From assembly GCA_900545995.1 (NCBI GenBank), contig URBM01000042.1, forward strand, positions 1 through 13,441: a stretch of DNA of 13,441 nucleotides, written 5' to 3'. Made by a program: the position numbers and the translations under genes. The DNA is from an uncultured Collinsella sp. (GTDB taxonomy: Bacteria; Actinomycetota; Coriobacteriia; Coriobacteriales; Coriobacteriaceae). Shown here piece by piece: positions 1-6,886 of the stretch. Each line of letters begins with the position of its first letter. Position 1 is the stretch's first letter. A model generated the notes under the pieces. That model saw nothing but the letters and a program-made list of their open reading frames with translations. It did not search any database and was not told the origin of the DNA.

Positions 1-42
1 CCTGAGATGTCTCGTGGGCTCGGAGATGTGTATAAGAGACAG
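1..42. other. Illumina Nextera adapter (not genomic)
   Basis: Positions 24-42 read AGATGTGTATAAGAGACAG, the Tn5 mosaic end used in Nextera libraries. Positions 9-23 are the Nextera read-2 sequence GTCTCGTGGGCTCGG. Positions 1-8 (CCTGAGAT) sit where the i7 index belongs, and the reverse complement of that index begins the last five bases of the window. This is library-construction sequence left on the contig and should be trimmed. It also explains why the first gene has no start. Confidence 0.97.
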
Positions 43-44
43 AG

Positions 45-2933
45 TCCGAGGAGATCAACGCCTGCACCGTCAAGGTAAAGGTCGATGTCGATGGTGAGGA
101 CCAGGACTGGCTGTTCCTCTTTAAGAACGAGACTCACAACCACCCGACCGAGATCGAGCCCTTCGGCGGTGCCGCCACCTGCGTGGGCGGCGCCATCCGC
201 GACCCGCTCTCGGGCCGCAGCTATGTGTACCAAGCTATGCGCGTCACCGGCGCCGGCGACCCCACCGTCCCGGTTTCCGAGACGCTCGAGGGCAAGCTGC
301 CGCAGCGCAAACTCGTGACCACTGCAGCCGCCGGCTACTCCAGCTACGGCAACCAGATCGGTCTTGCCACCGGCCAGGTCAACGAGCTCTATCACCCCGG
401 TTACGTGGCCAAGCGCATGGAGGTTGGCGCTGTCGTGGGCGCCACCCCGGCAAACCACGTTCGTCGCGAGTGCCCCGCCCCCACCGACAAGATCATCCTG
501 CTGGGTGGCCGCACCGGCCGTGACGGCATCGGTGGCGCCACCGGTTCCTCCAAGACCCAGAACACCGAGTCCATCGAGACCTCGGGTGCCGAAGTCCAGA
601 AGGGCAACGCCCCGGTCGAGCGCAAACTGCAGCGTCTGTTCCGCCGCGGCGATGCCTGCCGTCTGATCAAGCGCTGCAACGACTTTGGCGCCGGCGGCGT
701 CTCGGTCGCCGTGGGCGAGCTTGCCGACGGCCTGTATGTCGACCTTGATACCGTGACCAAGAAGTACGACGGCTTGGACGGCACCGAGCTCGCCATTTCC
801 GAGTCCCAGGAGCGCATGGCCTGCGCCGTCGCCGACGGTGACGTCGAGGAGTTCATGCGCTACGCCGCCGAGGAGAACCTGGAGGCAACCGTCATCGCCG
901 AGGTTACCGCCGAGCCGCGCATGCGCATGGCCTGGAACGGCGTCGCCATCGTCGATCTGTCCCGCGAGTTCCTCAATTCCAACGGTGCGCCCAAGCACCA
1001 GGTCGCCCACGTGTGCGCCCGCAGCGTGTGGCAGCCCAGCTGGGCCGGTACCACGCTTGCCGAGCGCATGACCTCGCTTGTCACCGACCTCAACGTCGCC
1101 TCCAACAAGGGCCTTTCCGAGCGCTTCGACTCCACCATCGGCGCCGCGACCGTGCTCATGCCCTTTGGCGGCAAGACGCAGCTCACCCCCAGCTCTGCCA
1201 TGGTCGCCAAGTTCCCCGTGGACGGCGAGACCACCACGGCGAGCGCTATGGCATGGGGCTTCAACCCCTACCTGATGGAGGCCGACCAGTTTGCGGGCGC
1301 CTACCTGTCCGTGGTCGAGTCCATCGCCAAGCTCGTTGCCGCCGGCTTTGAGCACAAGCGCGCCTACCTCTCCTTCCAGGAGTACTTCGAGCGTCTGCGC
1401 ACCGAGGCCGAGCGTTGGGGCAAGCCCATGGCAGCCGTCCTGGGCGCCCTTATGGCCCAGGTCGACCTGGGCGCCGGCGCCATCGGCGGCAAGGACTCCA
1501 TGAGCGGCTCGTTTGAGGACGAGGCCGGCGAGCTCAACGTTCCGCCGACCCTGATCAGCTTCGCCGTCGCCGTGGGCCGCGCGGCGCGCGCCGTCTCCCC
1601 TGAGTTCAAGGGCCTGACGCACCGCGTCGTCCGCATCGCCCCCGCATCCTACGGCGAGGACTACCGCCCCGATGCCCAGCAGCTGCTCGCCGCGTTTGAC
1701 GCCGTCGAGGCACTCACCGCCACCGGCGACGCCCTGGCCGTCTCCACGCCCGGCTACGGCTGCGGCGCCGAGAGCCTCTTTAAGATGTGCGTCGGCAACC
1801 AGATCGGTATCGAGCTTGCCGAGGATGTGGACGTGGAGAGCCTCTTCACCCCGCTCTATGGCAGCTTTATCGTCGAGCTCGCCGAGGATGCCGAGCTGCC
1901 CGAGGTCGCCGACGGCGTTGTCGTCGAGCCCCTGGGCACCACCGTCGAGGGTTATGTCATCGATACCGGCTCCGAGGTCATCGAGCTCTCCGAGCTCCAA
2001 GAGGCCTGGGAGAGCGGCATCGAGGGCGTCTTTGCCTACCGCAGCGCCGGCGAGACTGCCAAGGTCGAGACCATCGACTTCCGTGCCAAGGATATCCACG
2101 TGTACAGCGGCGCCAAGATCGCCCGCCCGCGCGTGGTAATCCCCGTGTTCCCCGGCAACAACTGCGAGTACGATAGCGCTCGTGCCTTCCGCGCCGCCGG
2201 CGCCGAGGCCGACACCTTCGTGATCAACAACCTCACGCCCGAGGCCGTCGCCGAAAGCACCCACGAGCTTGCCCGCCGCATCCGTGCAAGCCAGATCGTC
2301 ATGATCCCCGGCGGCTTCTCGGGCGGCGACGAGCCCGATGGCTCCGCCAAGTTCATCACGGCGTTCTTCCGCGCTCCCGAGGTCACCGAGGCAGTCCGCG
2401 ACCTGCTCAAGGCCCGCGACGGCCTGATGCTGGGCATCTGCAACGGCTTCCAGGCCCTGATCAAGCTCGGTCTGGTGCCCTACGGCGACATCGTCGACGC
2501 CACGCCCGATGCGCCCACGCTGACGTTCAACACCATCGGTCGCCATCAGAGCCGTCTGGTGCGCACCCGTATCTCGTCCAACCTGTCCCCGTGGCTGTCG
2601 CAGTGCAGCCTGGACGACCCCTACACCGTCGCCATCAGCCACGGCGAGGGTCGCTTTGTCGCCAACGACGAGGTGCTCGCCCAGCTCATCGCCAACGGCC
2701 AGGTCGCCACGCAGTACGTGGGCGAGAACGGCAAGCCCAGCATGGATCTTTCCGTCAACCCCAACGGCTCCGCACTCGCCATCGAGGGCATCACGAGCCC
2801 CGACGGCCGCGTTCTGGGCAAGATGGGCCATGCCGAGCGTCGCGGCGACAACCTGTACCGCAACGTGCCCGAGCATGTCCCTGGCGATAAGTTCATGCCG
2901 ATCTTTGAGAGCGGCGTGGCCTACTTCGCTTAA
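45..2933 (+). CDS. purL: Phosphoribosylformylglycinamidine synthase PurL, single-chain long type, 5' end missing
   Basis: This cytoplasmic enzyme of de novo purine synthesis converts FGAR, ATP and glutamine into FGAM. The visible part is 962 codons, entering in frame right after the adapter; roughly 280 residues of the N-terminus are lost. The first conserved block (visible residues about 26-60) holds the FKNETHNHPTEIEPFGG motif of the synthetase domain, followed by AIRDPLSGRS. A second synthetase half follows in the middle. From about residue 700 there is a class I glutamine amidotransferase domain. Its nucleophile is Cys799 (GICNGFQ), with His929 and Glu931 of the terminal GHAER motif completing the expected triad; a SHGEGRF motif lies between. 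Domain fusion and motif set fit the long clostridial-type PurL rather than the PurS/PurL/PurQ split system. The protein ends naturally in GVAYFA and TAA. A strong terminator follows 37 bases later. Truncation is a contig-edge effect. Confidence 0.96.
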   Translation, partial: SEEINACTVKVKVDVDGEDQDWLFLFKNETHNHPTEIEPFGGAATCVGGAIRDPLSGRSYVYQAMRVTGAGDPTVPVSETLEGKLPQRKLVTTAAAGYSSYGNQIGLATGQVNELYHPGYVAKRMEVGAVVGATPANHVRRECPAPTDKIILLGGRTGRDGIGGATGSSKTQNTESIETSGAEVQKGNAPVERKLQRLFRRGDACRLIKRCNDFGAGGVSVAVGELADGLYVDLDTVTKKYDGLDGTELAISESQERMACAVADGDVEEFMRYAAEENLEATVIAEVTAEPRMRMAWNGVAIVDLSREFLNSNGAPKHQVAHVCARSVWQPSWAGTTLAERMTSLVTDLNVASNKGLSERFDSTIGAATVLMPFGGKTQLTPSSAMVAKFPVDGETTTASAMAWGFNPYLMEADQFAGAYLSVVESIAKLVAAGFEHKRAYLSFQEYFERLRTEAERWGKPMAAVLGALMAQVDLGAGAIGGKDSMSGSFEDEAGELNVPPTLISFAVAVGRAARAVSPEFKGLTHRVVRIAPASYGEDYRPDAQQLLAAFDAVEALTATGDALAVSTPGYGCGAESLFKMCVGNQIGIELAEDVDVESLFTPLYGSFIVELAEDAELPEVADGVVVEPLGTTVEGYVIDTGSEVIELSELQEAWESGIEGVFAYRSAGETAKVETIDFRAKDIHVYSGAKIARPRVVIPVFPGNNCEYDSARAFRAAGAEADTFVINNLTPEAVAESTHELARRIRASQIVMIPGGFSGGDEPDGSAKFITAFFRAPEVTEAVRDLLKARDGLMLGICNGFQALIKLGLVPYGDIVDATPDAPTLTFNTIGRHQSRLVRTRISSNLSPWLSQCSLDDPYTVAISHGEGRFVANDEVLAQLIANGQVATQYVGENGKPSMDLSVNPNGSALAIEGITSPDGRVLGKMGHAERRGDNLYRNVPEHVPGDKFMPIFESGVAYFA

Positions 2934-2947
2934 TGCGTCCCATCGGG

Positions 2948-2953
2948 TACAAT
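2948..2953 (+). promoter_or_regulatory. Possible -10 element between purL and the eamA-type gene
   Basis: TACAAT (5/6 match to TATAAT) lies in the 98-bp gap and is followed by a C-run. No convincing -35 box is seen at the usual distance. A transcript from here would start near 2960 and run straight into the terminator hairpin at 2971-3006 before reaching the next start codon. Position and match are seen; promoter activity is inference. Confidence 0.3.
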
Positions 2954-2970
2954 CCCCTCGGGTAACAACA

Positions 2971-3006
2971 CCCGCCACCGGCACACCCGGTGGCGGGTTC
3001 TTTTTT
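2971..3006 (+). terminator. Strong intrinsic terminator after purL, in the leader of the permease gene
   Basis: A perfect 11-bp G+C-rich stem (arms 2971-2981 and 2987-2997, starting CCCGCCACC) encloses a 5-nt loop, CACAC. It is followed by TTCTTTTTT. It sits 37 bases after the purL stop and ends 25 bases before the next start codon. It surely can end purL transcription. If the TACAAT upstream is a promoter, it would also act as an attenuator for the permease. An alternative short stem, CGGGT (2959-2963) with ACCCG (2970-2974), overlaps the left arm. Confidence 0.9.
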
Positions 3007-3031
3007 GCTTCACGCATACAGGAAGGACATC

Positions 3032-3967
3032 ATGGAAAGCCGCAAGCCGTATCTCGCCACCCTGCCCGGACTCATCCTGGGTTGCCTCGTCTGCTGTGCG
3101 CTCTGGGGGTCGGCTTTCCCCTGCATCAAGATCGGTTACGGACTCTTTGGCATCCCCGCGCACGATGGCGCCTCACAGCTGCTCTTTGCAGGTTTGCGCT
3201 TTACGCTTGCCGGTGCCCTGGTTATCGTTGGGATGAGCGCAGCCCAGCGCCGTCCACTCGTTCCACAGGCTCGCGACATCAAGCCCATCTTTGTCTTGTC
3301 GCTCTTCCAGACTATCGGGCAGTACTTCTTTTTCTACCTGGGACTCTCGCGCGCCAGTGCCATGTCGAGCTCCATCATCGAGGCCAGCGCCAACTTCCTA
3401 GCCATCCTCTTTGCCGCCCTGGCGTTTCGCACCGAAAAGCTCGATGCGGCCAAGGTGCTTGGCTGTGTGTTGGGCTTTGCCGGCGTCGCGCTCGTCAACC
3501 TTTCGGGCGCGGACGGCACCTTTGGCTTTACGCTCGACGGCGAGGGCTTTATCTTGGCTTCCACTGTTGCAGGCGCCCTATCGACCTGTCTCATTGGCAT
3601 CTTCTCGCGCGAGCATGACGGCGTCTTGCTCGCCGGGTGGCAGTTCTTGGTCGGCGGCCTTGTCCTCACCGCCATCGGCTTTTTGATGGGCGGCGCGCTC
3701 TCCCCCACGGCGATTGTCCCCGCCATCGCGCTCATCATCTACATGGCGCTTATCTCCGCCGTCGCGTACTCGCTGTGGTCGCGTCTGCTTGCCGTCAACC
3801 CCGTCAGCCGCGTCTCGGTCTTTGGGTTTATGAACCCGGTCTTTGGCGTGCTGTTGAGCGCACTGCTGCTCGGCGAGGGCGCTGGCACGAGCCCCGTTAC
3901 CGTACTTGTTGCCCTGCTCTTGGTCTGCAGCGGCATCATCATCGTCAACAGGCCCAAAAAGGCCTAA
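3032..3967 (+). CDS. EamA/DMT-family membrane transporter
   Basis: This 311-residue integral membrane protein belongs to the drug/metabolite transporter superfamily, whose members usually export small metabolites or amino acids. The sequence is almost wholly hydrophobic, with about ten predicted membrane segments. Two EamA repeats can be seen, roughly residues 10-150 and 165-306. The first ends with LGCVLGFAGVALVNLSG, a typical end-of-repeat pattern; the second has the PVFGVLLSALLLGE motif and the short basic tail NRPKKA. The ATG at 3032 was chosen because AGGAAGGA precedes it at 3020-3027; an upstream in-frame start at 2990 lies inside the terminator hairpin and has no ribosome binding site. 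It is monocistronic, and the next gene is convergent. The substrate cannot be told from sequence. Confidence 0.88.
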   Translation: MESRKPYLATLPGLILGCLVCCALWGSAFPCIKIGYGLFGIPAHDGASQLLFAGLRFTLAGALVIVGMSAAQRRPLVPQARDIKPIFVLSLFQTIGQYFFFYLGLSRASAMSSSIIEASANFLAILFAALAFRTEKLDAAKVLGCVLGFAGVALVNLSGADGTFGFTLDGEGFILASTVAGALSTCLIGIFSREHDGVLLAGWQFLVGGLVLTAIGFLMGGALSPTAIVPAIALIIYMALISAVAYSLWSRLLAVNPVSRVSVFGFMNPVFGVLLSALLLGEGAGTSPVTVLVALLLVCSGIIIVNRPKKA

Positions 3968-4069
3968 CGAACTGCCCTTATTTAGCAGAGGTGATTCACA
4001 TACTTTAGCTTAATGGAGTACATCGGTGAGCCGAGGGCCACCACGCACACTAGCGTTCGCCCCTTTTTT

Positions 4070-5269
4070 CTAGCGTATCTGGACGCCGGCTTTCTTTTTC
4101 TCGGCCTTGACGCGGTAGAGCTCCGCATCGGCAGCGCGAAGTAAGTCTTGCCAGGTATCAACACTATCGCCGACCCGCGCGTAACCGATGGACATCCGCA
4201 ATGCATACAGCACCTCAGCACGAGCGAGCTCGTCGCTGATTGCCACACACAGACGCACGATGTCCTGCTCCGTCGTCACCTTTTGAAGCACCACGAACTC
4301 ATCACCGCCATAACGCGCGATAAAGCCACCTGACGCCGAGCAGACCTCTTTGAGCGCAGCGGATATGACCTGGAGGGCATGGTCGCCCTCCACATGTCCA
4401 TAGCGATCGTTAATCTGCTTAAAGCCGTCAGCGTCCATCATAAGCAGATATACATCTTCGGCCTGGTCCACATTTGAGAAGAGCGACAGCATATAGGTCT
4501 CAAAACGGTTGCGATTGTTGAGGCCAGTCAACGGGTCGGTCGAGATCAGCTGCTCCTGGTAGATGATGTAGAGCAGCAACATGCTAATCATTATGCCGAC
4601 ACAAAGGCCGGGCACCGAGTAAACGACCTGAAAGGTACCGCCCACCAGGGCCGGAATGGCAAAAAATGCCAGGGTTCGATAGATGGCCTTCGTCTGCAGA
4701 CTCTCGACCCTGCGAGATTGCACAAACGCATGCAGGGACGTATGTATAACGTAACAGTAGCTGACGATGGGCTGGATCATATAGGCAAAGCCGCGACGAT
4801 ACACGCCCTGCGAATCGATATAGAACAGGGCGTGCGTCCAGTAACTAGTAAACGCCAGCACGACCACCAGAACCGTAGGCAATGCTACAAGCACCACCCT
4901 ATAGCGCGAGGTCAAAAGGCGTGAACCCTGCACCGTCTCGGAATAGATAAACCAAATGAGACACGCGATAGCAAAGAGCGAAAACGAAACCGCGTTGGAA
5001 ATCCAGTTGGCAGCAATGCCCAACGTGCCGTCCACACCGTCCGAAAGCGTCCAGATCATATCGAATAATATGTACGCGGCAGAGGTATAGCCAAGCATGC
5101 TAAACAATAGCTGCTGGATGCTCGAGAACAAGGAGCGACGACTTCGCACGGCAAGCCCGATAAGAACAATCATGCATAGCACGAATATCTCAATCTTGAG
5201 TGCCTTAACCACTAGCGCCATCCCTTCAATATCCAAGTGGCCAGAATCGCCCGATTCGTGTCTGGGCAA
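4070..5269 (-). CDS. Membrane-anchored diguanylate cyclase (GGDEF domain)
   Basis: This 399-residue protein is predicted to make the second messenger c-di-GMP from two GTP. The N-terminal half holds about seven hydrophobic segments (near residues 25-41, 53-74, 89-109, 123-143, 161-184, 198-216, 220-237) and probably senses a membrane or external signal. The GGDEF domain begins at DPLTGLNNRNRF (245). It has Asp279 in the MMDADGFKQIND metal-binding motif and an intact GGDEF active site at 321-325. The inhibitory I-site RxxD expected at about 312-315 is absent, so product feedback is probably weak. No EAL domain follows. The TTG at 5269 is taken as the start because AGGGG lies six bases upstream; an internal ATG at 5221 (residue 17) is the alternative, with a poorly spaced site. 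It is transcribed alone, apart from possible readthrough from kdgT. Confidence 0.9.
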   Translation of the reverse strand: MPRHESGDSGHLDIEGMALVVKALKIEIFVLCMIVLIGLAVRSRRSLFSSIQQLLFSMLGYTSAAYILFDMIWTLSDGVDGTLGIAANWISNAVSFSLFAIACLIWFIYSETVQGSRLLTSRYRVVLVALPTVLVVVLAFTSYWTHALFYIDSQGVYRRGFAYMIQPIVSYCYVIHTSLHAFVQSRRVESLQTKAIYRTLAFFAIPALVGGTFQVVYSVPGLCVGIMISMLLLYIIYQEQLISTDPLTGLNNRNRFETYMLSLFSNVDQAEDVYLLMMDADGFKQINDRYGHVEGDHALQVISAALKEVCSASGGFIARYGGDEFVVLQKVTTEQDIVRLCVAISDELARAEVLYALRMSIGYARVGDSVDTWQDLLRAADAELYRVKAEKKKAGVQIR

Positions 5270-5274
5270 TAAAC

Positions 5275-5293
5275 GCCCCTATTCCGCAGGGGC
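5275..5293 (-). promoter_or_regulatory. Hairpin sequestering the Shine-Dalgarno of the diguanylate cyclase
   Basis: On the minus strand GCCCCT (5293-5288) and AGGGGC (5280-5275) form a perfect 6-bp stem around the 7-nt loop GCGGAAT. The second arm contains the AGGGG ribosome binding site that serves the TTG start at 5269. The hairpin is not followed by a U-run, so it does not look like a terminator. Structure is seen; a translational-control role is inference. Confidence 0.5.
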
Positions 5294-5300
5294 AATGGGG

Positions 5301-5306
5301 ATAATA
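5301..5306 (-). promoter_or_regulatory. Possible -10 element for the diguanylate cyclase gene
   Basis: On the minus strand TATTAT (5/6 match to TATAAT) is followed by CCCC. Transcription would begin near 5294, giving a leader of about 25 bases that is essentially the SD-sequestering hairpin. A TTGCAG lies 19 bp upstream as a poor -35 candidate, so support is modest. Confidence 0.35.
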
Positions 5307-5309
5307 GCA

Positions 5310-5353
5310 GAGCGCCCGAACGTCACTGCAAGACAGCTTTCGTTCGGGCGCTC
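5310..5353 (-). terminator. Long inverted repeat downstream of kdgT, possible terminator
   Basis: A perfect 13-bp inverted repeat (GAGCGCCCGAACG at 5310-5322, its complement at 5341-5353) has an 18-nt loop. It lies 45-88 bases past the kdgT stop and before the next same-strand gene. On the minus strand it is followed only by TGCTATTAT, so it is an imperfect Rho-independent terminator. The 5341-5353 arm can also pair with CGAACG at 5353-5358, giving an alternative fold. It could instead be a protein-binding or RNA-processing site. Confidence 0.5.
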
Positions 5354-5397
5354 GAACGGCGCGAATTGCACGCCGGAATCATTGATGAGTGCTATTG

Positions 5398-6420
5398 CTA
5401 CTCGCCATCGATGTCGGTCGCGACGGCTTTTTCGATGGCCTCAACGCCTTCGACCGACAGATCCTCCTTGCCCTGGCAGAACTTCTTGTCGACCCAGCCG
5501 GTCAGAATCGGGGCCATGATTGCCGTGATGATGACGGCGGTGGCGATCTGCGCATACGCGGTGGGCGCAAGCTCGGCATAGCGCGGAGCGACCTCGGCGA
5601 GGGCGACCGGCGTGGTCATAGCCGTGCCGGCGATAGTGGAGCAGGCAACGGCCGCTTTGCCGTTACCGCCGCACAGGCGCTCGAAGGCAAAGGTAATGGG
5701 ACCGACGATAAAGAGCGTGATGAGGCCCAGCAGGATGCCCGAAATGCCGCCGGTGATAAAGCTCGAAAGACTCATGGACGCACCGAGCTGAAAACCGATA
5801 ACGGCAATCGCAGGATTGGCGCCGGGAACCAGCAGGTTCTTGATGAACGGGAACAAGTTGCCCAGAACCATGCCGATAACAAGCGGCAGGATGGATCCGA
5901 TGATGGTGCCGACGGGGATGTTGGCGAGACCCGAGACACCGAGGATGATCATCGTGACGGCGGGGCCGGCCGTAAAGAACAGGATACCGACGGCGCCCTG
6001 CTCGGACTCGTCACCGAACTCGCCCATGATGCCCGTGTAGAGCGCCATGTTGCAAAACGTAATGCCGCCGATGATGGAGACCGAGCTCAGACCCAAAAGG
6101 TTATCGTTAAAGAAGTACGCGACGCCCAGGCCCAACGCGGCCGCAACAACAAGCTTGGGGATCAGCACGACGATGCCGGTCTTGATAGCGCCCGGCGTGG
6201 ACTTAAAGCTGATGCCGGCACCCACAAACAGCAGGATCGCGGCAACGATGGTGTTGGAACCACCGCGGCAGGCGGCGGTAAAGAAGCCGCCGATCTCAAA
6301 GACCTGCGGGCAGAAGGTATTGAGCAAAAGGCCAACGATCATCGGGTAGATCATGATGTCACCCGGGATACGCGGGACTTTGAATTTCTTTTGCTCGTTG
6401 GCGGTCGCTTCCTGTGCCAT
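5398..6420 (-). CDS. kdgT: 2-keto-3-deoxygluconate permease, KdgT family
   Basis: This 340-residue membrane protein matches the KdgT family of proton-coupled 2-keto-3-deoxygluconate (KDG) importers. Recognisable family features, in order, are an N-terminal IPGDIMIYPMIVGLLLNTFCP segment beginning near residue 17, LLFVGAGISFK, the MALYTGIMGEFGDESEQGA region, GPAVTMIILGVSGLA, and the C-terminal block AAVACSTIAGTAMTTPV followed by AEVAP. About ten membrane segments are present and the tail is hydrophilic and acidic (ending DIDGE). The ATG at 6420 is preceded by GGGGG four bases upstream; an in-frame TTG at 6450 lacks support. KDG comes from pectin and alginate-type uronate breakdown, but no KDG kinase, aldolase or lyase gene is in the window. 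It is likely regulated through the palindrome at 6460-6485. Substrate is inferred from family only. Confidence 0.85.
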   Translation of the reverse strand: MAQEATANEQKKFKVPRIPGDIMIYPMIVGLLLNTFCPQVFEIGGFFTAACRGGSNTIVAAILLFVGAGISFKSTPGAIKTGIVVLIPKLVVAAALGLGVAYFFNDNLLGLSSVSIIGGITFCNMALYTGIMGEFGDESEQGAVGILFFTAGPAVTMIILGVSGLANIPVGTIIGSILPLVIGMVLGNLFPFIKNLLVPGANPAIAVIGFQLGASMSLSSFITGGISGILLGLITLFIVGPITFAFERLCGGNGKAAVACSTIAGTAMTTPVALAEVAPRYAELAPTAYAQIATAVIITAIMAPILTGWVDKKFCQGKEDLSVEGVEAIEKAVATDIDGE

Positions 6421-6459
6421 GAAACCCCCATTTCCGCCGACGCAGAACAAAAGCCAACG

Positions 6460-6485
6460 TCACACTTTGCTACAGTAAAGTTTGA
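6460..6485. promoter_or_regulatory. 26-bp imperfect palindrome upstream of kdgT, candidate operator
   Basis: The half-sites are TCAnACTTTnCT and AGnAAAGTnTGA around a 2-bp centre; 20 of 26 bases are symmetric. The site ends 40 bp upstream of the kdgT start and lies in the only sizeable gap of this part of the minus strand (6421-6562). Length, symmetry and position fit a dimeric repressor or activator site overlapping the promoter. The symmetry is seen directly; the cognate regulator is unknown and not encoded here. Confidence 0.6.
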
Positions 6486-6562
6486 CCATGGTACCAGAAG
6501 AAGCAGACCGGCTCGGTGAGAAATTCGATTCGTTGTGCCGGGACGCTAAACGTGCCCCGTTC

Positions 6563-6886
6563 TTATATGAAGCTCAAAACGATATAGAACACGATGCCCG
6601 AGACGCAGCACCACAACATCGACTTTGTCTTGATTGCCACCGCTACGACACCGGCGGCCGCAATCCAGGGAATCAAGCCCTGCCACAAGCCGGCGTCGAA
6701 AGCGCCAGGGCTTATCAAATCGTTGGCGACCAGCGCCGCAAAGGCGGCAGACGGAATATAACCCAAGGCCTCGGTAACGCGGGGCGACAGCGTTCTCCCG
6801 CGCAAGGCAAACGCCGGGGCAATGCGGAAAAACGCGATGGCCGCCCATGACGATAGCCATAGGACCAAAAACTCATTAACGGGCAT
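6563..6886 (-). CDS. azlD: AzlD-family branched-chain amino acid transporter small subunit
   Basis: This 107-residue protein has about four membrane segments and is the expected size for AzlD, the small partner of AzlC in export of branched-chain amino acids. The family pattern is visible: short N-terminus, WLSSWAAIAFFRIAPAF, then RVTEALGYIPSAAFAALVAND, then PWIAAAGVVAVAIKTKSM. The ATG at 6886 is preceded by GGAAGGGG eight bases upstream and lies inside the end of azlC (11-bp overlap), implying translational coupling. A longer open frame to 6952 has no ribosome binding site. Function rests on family size, topology and the neighbour azlC. Confidence 0.88.
   Translation of the reverse strand: MPVNEFLVLWLSSWAAIAFFRIAPAFALRGRTLSPRVTEALGYIPSAAFAALVANDLISPGAFDAGLWQGLIPWIAAAGVVAVAIKTKSMLWCCVSGIVFYIVLSFI

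Noticed and set aside
24..42. Tn5/IS50-like mobile-element end
   Set aside because: The mosaic end is linked to Illumina read-2 primer and index sequence, so it is library adapter, not a transposon in the genome.
2656..3618. 320-codon open frame crossing the purL end and the start of the permease gene
   Set aside because: It runs through the strong terminator and overlaps two well-supported genes in other frames, and its Ser/Pro/Arg-rich translation matches nothing.
3968..4069. Terminator between the convergent permease and diguanylate cyclase genes
   Set aside because: A bulged GGTG-GCC/GGCCACC stem (4025-4042) and a T6 run (4064-4069) are present but 21 bases apart, so they do not form a standard intrinsic terminator.
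5389..6519. 376-codon open frame on the plus strand opposite kdgT
   Set aside because: The translation is Asp/Gly/Arg-rich low-complexity sequence with no hydrophobic core; the minus-strand frame is an obvious KdgT permease.
6535..6562. Possible terminator hairpin after azlD (CGGG...CCCG on the minus strand)
   Set aside because: The stem is short, with a G-U pair and a mismatch, and no U-run follows.
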